Below, piece by piece: positions 35,184-44,409 of a DNA stretch of 64,000 nucleotides. Under the pieces are notes generated by a model. The model had not been told where the DNA came from and made no database searches. It saw nothing but the letters and a program-made list of their open reading frames with translations. The position numbers and the translations under genes were made by a program. How positions within the stretch are numbered: the stretch's first letter is position 1; every line of letters starts with the position of its first letter. The stretch is from Selenomonadaceae bacterium (GTDB taxonomy: Bacteria > Bacillota > Negativicutes > Selenomonadales > Selenomonadaceae), in the NCBI GenBank assembly GCA_017515635.1, contig JAFWFO010000014.1, positions 1 through 64,000 of the forward strand, written 5' to 3'.

Positions 35184-38100
35184 ATGACACAAAATTTTTA
35201 TTTCGATATTCAGCGTTTCGCGACGGGCACTGCCGTCAAAATCGGCGGCGTTGTCAACAACGTCGAAGTCGGCGACACCTTCACCGTCGAAGGCGCGAAG
35301 TACACCGTTTTGGCTGTCGAAAAAAATTCGGTGACGGCTCTCGTCGACGGCACGCCCGCCGAAAATCTCGGCAAGCAAATTGTCATCGGCGACGGCAAAT
35401 CAATCGACGGCGTAACTTATCAAACGACCGCGCTTGAGGACACCGACAGCGACATTTCGACGAAGTACACTTACAAGCTCGACATCGGCGGCAACGCGGT
35501 TTTCGTCATGGTCTTTGACAACGCCATTGAATCTGTCGAAGATTCGGGCGGAAATTCTTTGAGCGCGACGGGCGGCAAGTACTCTGTCGGCGGCAAAGAT
35601 TTTTCGTTGACGCTTGACGACGGAATTCCCGTTGCCGAGTACACCGCCACAAATTCTGTCGCGACGGTTCTCGACAAAGTAACTTATTCGTTTAGCGTCG
35701 ATTCAAAACCCGTTGAAGTCGTCGTTAAAAATGACGCGATAAGTTCGGTCACCGTCGATTCAAAGCAAGTCGGCACGAAAGCGGGCACTTATTCCGTCGG
35801 CGAGAAAAGTCTCAAAGTTTCGTATGCGGGCGGGAATTTGACTGCCGAAACTGCCGCGCCCGTTTCAACGTCGATAATTTCGTCTGTCGCAACTTATCAA
35901 GTCGGCGATACAAAAGTCACCGTTACCGACGGAAAACTTTCGACTTCGACCGCCAAAGTCAACGGGCACAACGCAACTTTGAGCTACTCGGCGGACACGA
36001 AGAAAATCACCGCGAGTTACACCGTCACAACATCTTCAACGACGACGACGGGCGACCCGAATACCTACATCGTCACGTTGCCCGACAACTCAACCGTCAA
36101 AGTCACAGTCAACGGCAACAGTATTTCCTCCGTCACATACAAAAACCAGACAATCACAGCGGAGAACAGCACTTACACCGTCACCAACGGCACCACCAAA
36201 TACAACCTCAAGTTTGATTACGCCAACAACGCATTGACAGCGACTGCACTGGCGACTACCACGATTTCGGCTTCTGAATCAGCGGAGGTTTACACCGTCA
36301 CAGTCAAGAGCGGCGACACTGCTCTGACAAACACAATCAAGGTAACAACGAAGGATAGCACCGTCAACTTATACCAAGGCGATTCAACAGACGCGCTTAC
36401 AGCCACCAACGACGTTTATACCGTCACGGTCGGAAACACGCCAGTTAAACTTACATACGACACTACCGACGGTCTCGGTCTCCATGAGGCATATGTTATT
36501 GACCTGTCCAAACTTACCAAAGCCTACACGGCGAGAAACGGCGACATTCTGACGGGAAAACTCAGCGGCAACTATAAAATTTCTATTGCCGCCGGCGCGA
36601 CCGTTACACTGCGTGGCGCGACTATCGACCAAACGGACAACGGCGGCAAGGCGGGCATTGAATGCGCAGGCACCGCAACAATCGTCCTCGTAGGCACGAA
36701 CACCGTCAAGGGTGCACACAACGGAGTTAACGGATCTTGTGCCGGTATCCAAGCGGGCGGCGAAAATACGACGCTTACAATCAAAGGTTCCGGTTCACTC
36801 GAAGCAACGGGTGGCCATAGCAGTGCGGGTATCGGCGCAAGCAATGGCGGCACCTGCGGCGACATCGTGATTGAAAGCGGCACGATTACGGCAACGAGCA
36901 GGGTATGCGGCGCGGGCATCGGCGCGGGCAGTGCCAAGAATTCCAACAACAGTAGCAAATGCGGCAATATAACAATCAACGGCGGCACGGTCACGGCAAC
37001 GAGCAAGAAGTACGGCGCGGGTATCGGCACAGGTGACGCCGACGATATAAATCACAGTAGCAAATGCGGAAATATCACAATCACCGGCGGCACGGTCACG
37101 GCAACGGGCAACGAAGGCGGCGCGGGCATCGGCACAGGCGAAGCCAAGAATGGGGATGGCACCGCAGCCGGAAATGTTATCAACACATGTGGTAATATCA
37201 CAATCGCAAGTACCGTGACGAAAGTGACGGCTAAAGGCAGCTGGGGCTCGGCCAACATCGGTGCAGGTGTCAACAACGCAACTACCGATGTCCAAGTAGG
37301 CACTATAAAAGTTCCAAAAGTTGACGATGGAGTCACTATAAATGGTGACCTGAATGAAAATAATGATACTGGCTACACAATCACGGGCACCGGCACCGAC
37401 AGCAGCGGCGACGACACCGGCGGCGGAACCACGAGCGACGAGACAGTCACGATAACCCTGACAAGTGCAGAGCAGACTTTTAAAGTTGACAACACAACCG
37501 TTACTTTCACGACGGACAGCGCAGGCAAAACCACTTACAAAATCGGCGAAGAAGAAGGCGACGGAACATCAATCAGCAACGGCGGCACAATAACTGTCGG
37601 CGATAAAACTGTTAAGGTTACGATTTCAAACGACGGTGTAGTCACGAGCCTCGAATATGACGAGACAGAAACACTTACGCCGAAACAAGACCAAAAAACC
37701 GTTACGACATCTTCGACGCAACGAATCACCACAACTTTTGACGCGACGTTGACAATTTACACGTTCGCGGTCGACGGCAAAAATGTTTCGGTCGCGGTCG
37801 ATTCAAGCGGCAAGATGACTTACGACGGCAACGAGGTCACGAACAACAAAATCACGGTTGATGGCGTTGAAGTCACATTGAATGTTTCGGGCAAGGAAAT
37901 CACGGGCGCGAGCTATCTCGGCGAATATTCTCCCGTGACGAACATTGAGCAAGTCGACGCGTACAAGGCGACAATCGACGAGCAGGAAGTCAGTTTGATT
38001 TTCGACGCGAACAATCAATGCACGGTCGAAGTCAACGGAAAAAATTATCTGCTCACGAAAACGGCGAGCGGCGCGACCTTCACGAGCGAAGTTGAAAAAA

Positions 38101-41100
38101 CCGGCGTTGAAGACAGCCGAATTTATCTGCTTGAAGTCGGCGGCGAAAAATATTGGATCGGTTGCACGTTCGACGCGAAAGGCAATTTGACGGCAGTCAC
38201 GAGCGACGATAAAAATCTTTCGATTGACGGCACGACGATAAAAATCGGCGACTACACGGTCGAAGTCAGCGGCACGAAAGACGAGCTGAAAACTTCGGCG
38301 ACGTTGACCGTTTACGGCGAAGGTGTGAAAGATGTCGAAGTCAATCAACTGTTCGTTTTGAGCGGCGTAAAATCAACGGACGGAATCACCGTTAAAAATA
38401 ATGTCGTGACGTTGACGGCGGCGAATTTGAACGGGCAAGACGTGACAATCGAAGGCGACGGCTACACGCTTGCGCTTGATAAAAATTATTCTCCGACGAC
38501 GGCGACGACCGAACATTTCGACGGAAATATTTACAAGTCTGAAAGTTTTTCGGACGGCTATGAAATTTCAAGCGACGCGAAATTAATCAGCTACGTTGAA
38601 GAAACTCCCGCGACGAATTTGTTTACGTTGAGCGGCGTGAAATCGACGGACGGAATCACCGTTAAAAATAATGTCGTGACGTTGACGGCGAAAAATTTGA
38701 ACAATCAAGACGTGACAATCGAAGGCGACGGCTACACTCTTGCGCTTGATAAAAATTATTCTCCGACGACGACGGGCGAACACTTCGATGGAAATACTTA
38801 CAAATCGGCGAGCAACACAGACGGCTACGAAATTTCCGACGACGCGAAGTCAATCAGCTACGTTTCGGAAATTCCCGCGACGAATTTGTTTACGTTGAGC
38901 GGCGTGAAATCGACGGACGGAATCACCGTTAGAAATAATGTCGTGACGTTGACGGCGGCGAATTTAAACAATCAAGACGCGACAATTTTGGGCGACGGCT
39001 ACACGCTTGCCCTTGCCAACGGAATCAAGCCACCGACTTTCGACGAAGGCGGCTGGACGCTTTCGGGCACCACGGCGACTTATACGAGCGAGAGCAACAC
39101 AGACGGCTACACTTTGGCGGGCGACAAAAAAGTTGTGACTTACACGCCCGCGCACGACGCAGACATTTCGTTGAAAGTTTACGGCGTGAAATCTCTTGAC
39201 GGCTTGTCGCTTTCGGGCACGACCGTTACCGTTGCGGCAAGTTCGCTTGATAAACAGACGGTTACAATCAGCAAAGGTTACACGCTTGCAATCGCCGACG
39301 ACGTGGAGCAACCTTCGACGCGTGGAAAATATTGGACGCAACTCGACGAGGACACTTACCTTTACACGAGCAGCAGCACAACGGCGGGTTACACGCTGAG
39401 CAAAAATAAAATCACTTACAGCGACGAATCTGTCAGCGGCGAACAATACACGATTAAAGGCGCGGCGGGCACGGAATTAATTTCGGAAACGGACGACACC
39501 GAGGACGTTGCGGAAGATTCGCTGAGCCGGCGCAAAGTCGTTTTGATTGAGACGGACGAACACAACCCCGAAAATAAATTGGATTTTTACACCGAAAATT
39601 ATGCGCAAGTGAAAATCGCTTCGGGACAAGATTCGCTGATAACTTATGACGGGGCGCGCTCAAAAGTCGACATGGCGGATGCGGATAATGTCACGGTCGT
39701 TTCATTCGACGGACAAGTCCAGCTGGATAATTACGATGTGGAAAGCGGCGCGGTCGTGCTGGTTCAGGACATCAACGACATTATCGACGCAATAAAAACC
39801 AATAAGATAAAACTTGTCGGCAACGAAATTCGGATAAATTTTTCAAGCCGCGTCGCGATAAATAATCCGAACAACGATTCGACGGTTGTTGAGTTGGTCA
39901 ATTACGACGACGAAAAACAACTGGTCGGCTTCACGGGCAAAAACGGCGGCACGCTTGACATGAGCGAATTCGACGAAAATGCGGTGCTGAAAGGCAACTA
40001 CAGCGAAAATTCCCCCGAAACAAAATATATCGGCTCGATGCTCAAGGGCGGCGCAGGCGATGACATGTTGCTTGCCGGCAGTCGCGATTATGCCGACGGC
40101 GGCGAAGGCAGAAACGAAATTTATTTGACGCCTTACGAACTTCGCTACAAAAAAGACGGCGCAACGATTGTTTCGGGCGGCAATTCGCGCAACAACGTGT
40201 ACAATTTCCATGAGGGATTCGGTTACGACGGCGATTATGTTCAGGTCGAAAATTTGTCCGATGTCGAATTTAAATTCGAGAATGACGGCTTGTCGATTGC
40301 TTCCAAAAATGCGCGCTTAAAGTTAAAAGGTATCGGCGTGAATTCATCTTCGGCGGACGCAGTGAGTGATTTCGGCGCGGAGAATCCCGAATTAATTTTG
40401 TTGACGGACGGACAAACCACGCTCAACAGCGCGATTGCGAAAACCGACGAATCGATTTTGGTCACGGAAAAAGACGGCTTGAAACCCAACGCATTTTTCG
40501 GAAAACGTTCGGGCTTGAATTTCTCTGAGTACGGCGGCACGGTCGAAGTCAATCTTTCGGACGGCACGGGCGCGCTCGGTGACCGCGAGGCGATTTTCAA
40601 AGGCATAAACAAAATTCAGGCGGGCGACGGAATTTCGCGGCTGATTGGCTCGGACGAAAGTAACACGCTGATTGCGGGCAACGGCTACGGCAGTTTGGCG
40701 GGCGGCGCAGGCGACGATGAATTGTTCGGCAGAAGCGGCTCGGCGGACAAAGCAGGTCGGACGGAGTTTTTATATTTTGAGGGCGACGGGCGCGATGTCA
40801 TTTATGATTTCGAGTTCCTCACCGCCGAAAACAAAAATTCAGGCACCGCAGATAAAATCGGCGTCGACACGCTCGTCACAAAAATTTCCTGTTCGGGCAA
40901 TGATGTCGTTTTGCAAATGAATAATTCCGACGAAAACTTGACGATTAAGGACGCGGCGGGAAAAACTTTCCAAATCAATGATCTTGCCGTCAAAGTCGAC
41001 AAAAACATTGTTTACGACGGACTTGCGAATCTTTATATCGCGGACGGCGGCGATTTGGTCAGCGTCGATTCGGGCGTCGAGAGCGCGGAAATTTGGCTGG

Positions 41101-41519
41101 ACAATTCCCGCAAGACAGCTTTTGTCGGAGAAATTAAAACGTTGGACGCCTCGGCCGTTGACGGAAAAACTTCGCTGGCGGGCAACGCCTTCGACAACAC
41201 GATAATTGCGGGCAACGGCGATTCGAGTTTATGGGGCGGCGATTTCGGCAACGATTTACTTATCGGCGGCGGCGGCAAAAATACTTTCTTCTACAATTTC
41301 GGCAACGGCAACGACACGATTCAAAACGCGAAAGCCGGCGACGTTGTTGACTTGACGAACATCACGCTTGCCGAAATTTCTGCGGCGAACATTACCGACA
41401 GCGGCGTTGAACTTGAATTCAGCGACGGCGGGACATTGACCGTCAGCGGCACGAATTGCGAATATCGGGTTGCGGGCACAAGCTACGTCGTCGACAACGG
41501 CAAATGGAAAATTAAATAA
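35184..41519 (+). CDS. Giant repeat-rich surface/secreted protein with RTX-like C-terminus (2111 aa)
   Basis: ATG at 35184 with AGAAGGA upstream; it opens MTQNFYFDIQRFATG without a Sec signal. Residues 10-470 are short beta units (YSVGGKDFSL-like). Residues about 470-710 form a Gly-rich probable beta-helix with repeats such as CGNITINGGTVTATS and GAGIGTG. Residues about 1055-1420 hold four related units of about 90 residues beginning LFTLSGVKSTDGITVKNN (the last more diverged). From about 1615 there are RTX-type repeats (LKGGAGDDMLLAG, LAGGAGDDELFG, SLWGGDFGNDLLIGGGG), and the end is shared with the two zincins. Probably a type I-secreted adhesin or surface layer protein (inference). Confidence 0.85.
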   Translation: MTQNFYFDIQRFATGTAVKIGGVVNNVEVGDTFTVEGAKYTVLAVEKNSVTALVDGTPAENLGKQIVIGDGKSIDGVTYQTTALEDTDSDISTKYTYKLDIGGNAVFVMVFDNAIESVEDSGGNSLSATGGKYSVGGKDFSLTLDDGIPVAEYTATNSVATVLDKVTYSFSVDSKPVEVVVKNDAISSVTVDSKQVGTKAGTYSVGEKSLKVSYAGGNLTAETAAPVSTSIISSVATYQVGDTKVTVTDGKLSTSTAKVNGHNATLSYSADTKKITASYTVTTSSTTTTGDPNTYIVTLPDNSTVKVTVNGNSISSVTYKNQTITAENSTYTVTNGTTKYNLKFDYANNALTATALATTTISASESAEVYTVTVKSGDTALTNTIKVTTKDSTVNLYQGDSTDALTATNDVYTVTVGNTPVKLTYDTTDGLGLHEAYVIDLSKLTKAYTARNGDILTGKLSGNYKISIAAGATVTLRGATIDQTDNGGKAGIECAGTATIVLVGTNTVKGAHNGVNGSCAGIQAGGENTTLTIKGSGSLEATGGHSSAGIGASNGGTCGDIVIESGTITATSRVCGAGIGAGSAKNSNNSSKCGNITINGGTVTATSKKYGAGIGTGDADDINHSSKCGNITITGGTVTATGNEGGAGIGTGEAKNGDGTAAGNVINTCGNITIASTVTKVTAKGSWGSANIGAGVNNATTDVQVGTIKVPKVDDGVTINGDLNENNDTGYTITGTGTDSSGDDTGGGTTSDETVTITLTSAEQTFKVDNTTVTFTTDSAGKTTYKIGEEEGDGTSISNGGTITVGDKTVKVTISNDGVVTSLEYDETETLTPKQDQKTVTTSSTQRITTTFDATLTIYTFAVDGKNVSVAVDSSGKMTYDGNEVTNNKITVDGVEVTLNVSGKEITGASYLGEYSPVTNIEQVDAYKATIDEQEVSLIFDANNQCTVEVNGKNYLLTKTASGATFTSEVEKTGVEDSRIYLLEVGGEKYWIGCTFDAKGNLTAVTSDDKNLSIDGTTIKIGDYTVEVSGTKDELKTSATLTVYGEGVKDVEVNQLFVLSGVKSTDGITVKNNVVTLTAANLNGQDVTIEGDGYTLALDKNYSPTTATTEHFDGNIYKSESFSDGYEISSDAKLISYVEETPATNLFTLSGVKSTDGITVKNNVVTLTAKNLNNQDVTIEGDGYTLALDKNYSPTTTGEHFDGNTYKSASNTDGYEISDDAKSISYVSEIPATNLFTLSGVKSTDGITVRNNVVTLTAANLNNQDATILGDGYTLALANGIKPPTFDEGGWTLSGTTATYTSESNTDGYTLAGDKKVVTYTPAHDADISLKVYGVKSLDGLSLSGTTVTVAASSLDKQTVTISKGYTLAIADDVEQPSTRGKYWTQLDEDTYLYTSSSTTAGYTLSKNKITYSDESVSGEQYTIKGAAGTELISETDDTEDVAEDSLSRRKVVLIETDEHNPENKLDFYTENYAQVKIASGQDSLITYDGARSKVDMADADNVTVVSFDGQVQLDNYDVESGAVVLVQDINDIIDAIKTNKIKLVGNEIRINFSSRVAINNPNNDSTVVELVNYDDEKQLVGFTGKNGGTLDMSEFDENAVLKGNYSENSPETKYIGSMLKGGAGDDMLLAGSRDYADGGEGRNEIYLTPYELRYKKDGATIVSGGNSRNNVYNFHEGFGYDGDYVQVENLSDVEFKFENDGLSIASKNARLKLKGIGVNSSSADAVSDFGAENPELILLTDGQTTLNSAIAKTDESILVTEKDGLKPNAFFGKRSGLNFSEYGGTVEVNLSDGTGALGDREAIFKGINKIQAGDGISRLIGSDESNTLIAGNGYGSLAGGAGDDELFGRSGSADKAGRTEFLYFEGDGRDVIYDFEFLTAENKNSGTADKIGVDTLVTKISCSGNDVVLQMNNSDENLTIKDAAGKTFQINDLAVKVDKNIVYDGLANLYIADGGDLVSVDSGVESAEIWLDNSRKTAFVGEIKTLDASAVDGKTSLAGNAFDNTIIAGNGDSSLWGGDFGNDLLIGGGGKNTFFYNFGNGNDTIQNAKAGDVVDLTNITLAEISAANITDSGVELEFSDGGTLTVSGTNCEYRVAGTSYVVDNGKWKIK

Positions 41520-41563
41520 ATCACTTCGCGGCCTCGGCAAATTTTGTCGGGGTCTTTTTTTAT
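41516..41563 (+). terminator. Intrinsic terminator, second copy of the 47-nt direct repeat
   Basis: Same hairpin as at 35051 with two substitutions and one extra T, ending TCTTTTTTTAT. It overlaps the stop codon of the giant gene. Confidence 0.9.
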
Positions 41564-41587
41564 CGCGTCGTTGCGGTGCAAAATTTT

Positions 41588-41616
41588 TTGACGCAGGAAA
41601 TTTTTTCGTCTACAAT
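41588..41616 (+). promoter_or_regulatory. Sigma-A promoter of the GltD-like gene
   Basis: TTGACG (41588-41593), 17-nt spacer, TACAAT (41611-41616), 38 nt before the ATG. Confidence 0.7.
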
Positions 41617-41654
41617 GTCGGCAAGCAATTTTATTTTAGGAGGGTGAAAATTTT

Positions 41655-42890
41655 ATGGCTGCACACGTCATCAACGAGGCGCGCCGGTGCCTGCAATGCA
41701 AAAAGCCGCTGTGTCGACTCAAAGGTTGTCCGATTCAAACCGACATTCCCGAAATGATTCGCATGTTTCTCGCGGGACAAACCGAAGAGGCGGGACGTAT
41801 GCTTTTCGAGAACAATCCGTTGAGCGTCGTTTGCTCGCTGGTTTGCGACCACGAAAATCAATGCGAAGGCAACTGCATTCAGGGCAAGCGCAAGGACGGC
41901 TCGGCAGTTCAAATTCCAAGCATCGAAAATTACATCTCGGATTTTTATTTCGACAAAATCAGTTTGGAACGTGCGCCCGACACGGGACAAAGCGTCGCGA
42001 TAATCGGTTCCGGCCCCGCAGGAATTACCATTGCGATTAAACTTGCCGCGCTCGGTTACCGAATCACGATTTTTGAGCGCATGGACAAAATCGGCGGCAT
42101 GATGCGCTACGGCATTCCCGCATTCCGTTTGCCGAAAAAAATTCTCGACCGTTATCAAAGCAAGTTGCGCGAAATGGGAATTCATTTCCGCCCGAATACG
42201 TCGATAGGCGGCGCGTTGCATTTGGACGATTTATTTAACGACGGCTACGACGCAATTTTTATCGGCACGGGCGTTTGGCGTCCTCGTCGACCGCACGTCA
42301 AAGGCGAATCGCTCGGCAACGTTCATTACGCGATTGACTACCTGCAAAACCCCGACGCTTACGATTTGGGCGACACGGTTGCGATTATCGGCGCGGGCAA
42401 CTCGGCAATCGACGTGGCGCGAACCGTCGTCCGCCAAGGCAGCCGTCACGTTACGTTGTACGCACGCCGCCAGAGAATTGCCGCCAGCCAACGCGAACTC
42501 GATTACGCCGCAGTTGACGGGATTGAAATTCAGCAAGGCATGGGAATAACCGAATTCACCGAAAAAGGTCCCGTCTTCACGCCGCGCATTTTCGACGAAC
42601 AGGGCAACGTTGTCCGCGAAGAAGAACCCGTTTTGATGCCCGCCGATTCGACGATTATCGCGATAAGTCAAGGCCCCAAAGATAAAATCGTCAACACGAC
42701 GCACGATTTAACCGTCGACAAAAACGGATTGATTGTCGTCGACGAATCGGGGCGCACTACTCGCGAAGGCGTCTTTGCTTCGGGCGACGTGGTTGCCGGC
42801 GCGAAAAATGTTGTGCTCGCCGTGAAATATTCCAAAGCCGTCGCGATTGCAATGGACGAATATTTGAAATCGAAACGCAACGCGCAGTAA
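41655..42890 (+). CDS. NAD(P)-dependent oxidoreductase, GltD / NfnB-like
   Basis: 411 residues, ATG at 41655 with AGGAGGG. The N-terminal domain has the cysteine sets CLQCKKPLC, CP and CSLVCDHENQCEGNC that hold two [4Fe-4S] clusters in GltD-like proteins. The FAD motif is VAIIGSGPAGITIAIKLAA, the NAD(P) motif VAIIGAGNSAIDVARTVVR, and the C-terminal GVFASGDVVAGAKNVVLAV closes the FAD site. It resembles the small subunit of glutamate synthase but is shorter than 450 residues and has no gltB neighbour. It may transfer electrons to another partner. Monocistronic, with its own promoter and terminator. Confidence 0.88.
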   Translation: MAAHVINEARRCLQCKKPLCRLKGCPIQTDIPEMIRMFLAGQTEEAGRMLFENNPLSVVCSLVCDHENQCEGNCIQGKRKDGSAVQIPSIENYISDFYFDKISLERAPDTGQSVAIIGSGPAGITIAIKLAALGYRITIFERMDKIGGMMRYGIPAFRLPKKILDRYQSKLREMGIHFRPNTSIGGALHLDDLFNDGYDAIFIGTGVWRPRRPHVKGESLGNVHYAIDYLQNPDAYDLGDTVAIIGAGNSAIDVARTVVRQGSRHVTLYARRQRIAASQRELDYAAVDGIEIQQGMGITEFTEKGPVFTPRIFDEQGNVVREEEPVLMPADSTIIAISQGPKDKIVNTTHDLTVDKNGLIVVDESGRTTREGVFASGDVVAGAKNVVLAVKYSKAVAIAMDEYLKSKRNAQ

Positions 42891-42910
42891 ATTTTTCATA
42901 CGGACAAAAA

Positions 42911-42947
42911 AATTTCCCCGCTCATCTGAACGGGGATTTTTTCTCGC
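42911..42947. terminator. Bidirectional terminator
   Basis: CCCCG-CTCATCTGAA-CGGGG flanked by AAAAAATTT and TTTTTT, between convergent genes. Confidence 0.8.
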
Positions 42948-42955
42948 GGTTAAGC

Positions 42956-43984
42956 TTACGGCTCAAAAAGATTCAAGAAACGTTCCAAACACCACAGTTG
43001 CCATTTCTGGTTGCCCGTGAAATTTTTCATGTCGAGATTCTCTTTGAACTCGCGACGCGTCGGGTGCCAATCGTTGAAATAAAAATCGACGGGACGCGGC
43101 ATCGGAACTTTTTCGGGCACGGGCACGCCGGGATATTTTTTGCGGAACAGTTCGCGAATCAAATATTTTGACTCGCCGTTTCGCACGCGCTCCAAATCAA
43201 GCGGCTCGCTCATCTGCAAATTCGCATACGGGTCGAAATAATTAATCTGCGCGGTCTCGAAAGCGTTCATGTACGAGCCGGAACTTTCGACGGAAAAAAC
43301 TTCGTCCATGAATTTTAGAAAATCAATCTTGTCGCCTTGACGATACCGCTCAAAAAGATAACTCACGTCCGCAGGCTCGTTGAGAACTTCGGCGGGAGCG
43401 GTGAACGTGTATCGCTTGACAAAATCGTCGAACGTCCAATTTCGCGACAAAAGTTTATCCATGCCGCCGAAAATTAAATCGCTGCTCTCGCCGACAATCA
43501 TCATCTCGACGCCGTCAAGTTTCGCTTGATTCGCCGCGACGACAAGTTGAGGCTCAATCGAGTGCACGGGCGCGCATTTGTTTTTCAACACCGCGTCAAC
43601 TTGCGGCTCAATCGTCTGCCAATTTATATCGACGAAATGAAGTTGCAGTCCGTAAGTTTCGGCGAAAAGTTCGGCGCGCTTAAGTTCGTCGGTGTAAATC
43701 GTGCCGTCCAAAAATCTGAAAGTGTACGCGTCGCAACCTTTCATGTACGCCGCAAGACACGCCGAATCCATGCCGCCCGAAAGCATCAGTCCCAATTTTT
43801 TGCCGCGCAGTTTGGAAAAGTTTTCTTTCAATGCCGCGTCAATATCGTCAGCCGTCGATACTTTGATTCTGTCGGCAAGCGGTTGAAAATTTCTGTGGTG
43901 AAGCCCGTCGAAAAATTCCATGTCATCACGTTCGATATAACGGAACGCAAGATATGAACTCATGCAAAAATTTTTGTCGACCAT
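42956..43984 (-). CDS. Asparagine-synthase-like protein (ATP-pyrophosphatase domain only)
   Basis: 342 residues from the ATG at 43984 (GAAGGAG 10 nt upstream). The PP-loop motif is LGLMLSGGMDSACLAAYM, followed by the AsnB-type segments YTDELKRAELFAE and VGESSDLIFGGMDKLL (normally GEGSDE). The N-terminal glutaminase domain of AsnB is absent. Such proteins in surface-glycan clusters amidate sugars or other carboxylates. Here it is the third gene behind a CDP-glycerol pathway pair, with which it overlaps or nearly so. The substrate is unknown. Confidence 0.75.
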   Translation of the reverse strand: MVDKNFCMSSYLAFRYIERDDMEFFDGLHHRNFQPLADRIKVSTADDIDAALKENFSKLRGKKLGLMLSGGMDSACLAAYMKGCDAYTFRFLDGTIYTDELKRAELFAETYGLQLHFVDINWQTIEPQVDAVLKNKCAPVHSIEPQLVVAANQAKLDGVEMMIVGESSDLIFGGMDKLLSRNWTFDDFVKRYTFTAPAEVLNEPADVSYLFERYRQGDKIDFLKFMDEVFSVESSGSYMNAFETAQINYFDPYANLQMSEPLDLERVRNGESKYLIRELFRKKYPGVPVPEKVPMPRPVDFYFNDWHPTRREFKENLDMKNFTGNQKWQLWCLERFLNLFEP

Positions 43985-43989
43985 GTCAA

Positions 43990-44409
43990 TCAATCTCCTT
44001 CGCGCAACCGAATCAGCGTTTGATTTATCAGCGTGGAACTCGTGCCTTTGGTGTAGGGGAAATAAATCACCTTAACGCCGACTTCACGAAATTTTGATTC
44101 CATTTCCTGCCAACGTTCGGATTGATACCAATCGTCGCCGACGAAAAGAATATCGAACTTGAGTTTTTGCCACGCCGCAAATTTGTCGATGTCCTCTTGC
44201 GGAATTGCCGCGTCGACATAACGAATACTGCGCACAATTTCCAAACGCTCTTCAAAAGGAATGACGGCGCGTTTGTTTTTGTACTTGACAAGCTCGTCGA
44301 CGGTGACGCCCACGATTAATTTGTCGCAAAGCCCCTTGGCGTTCTTGAGCAAATTCAAATGCCCGATGTGAAACAAATCATAAACGCCCGTCGTGTAACC
44401 AATAACCAT
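43990..44409 (-). CDS. Glycerol-3-phosphate cytidylyltransferase-like protein
   Basis: 139 residues from the ATG at 44409 (GGAG 8 nt upstream). The nucleotidyltransferase motif GYTTGVYDLFHIGHLNLL and the C-terminal GTSSTLINQTLIRL match TagD/TarD and the related cytidylyltransferases; RAVIPFEERLEIVRSI is the conserved linking helix. The enzyme would make CDP-glycerol, or a related CDP-polyol, from CTP. The start overlaps the stop of the upstream transferase gene. Such enzymes supply teichoic acids in Gram-positives and capsules in some diderms. Confidence 0.9.
   Translation of the reverse strand: MVIGYTTGVYDLFHIGHLNLLKNAKGLCDKLIVGVTVDELVKYKNKRAVIPFEERLEIVRSIRYVDAAIPQEDIDKFAAWQKLKFDILFVGDDWYQSERWQEMESKFREVGVKVIYFPYTKGTSSTLINQTLIRLREGD

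Noticed and set aside
36384..37336. Long minus-strand frames within the giant RTX-like gene
   Set aside because: They are mirror frames produced by the Gly/Thr-rich repeats, without ribosome sites or domain motifs.
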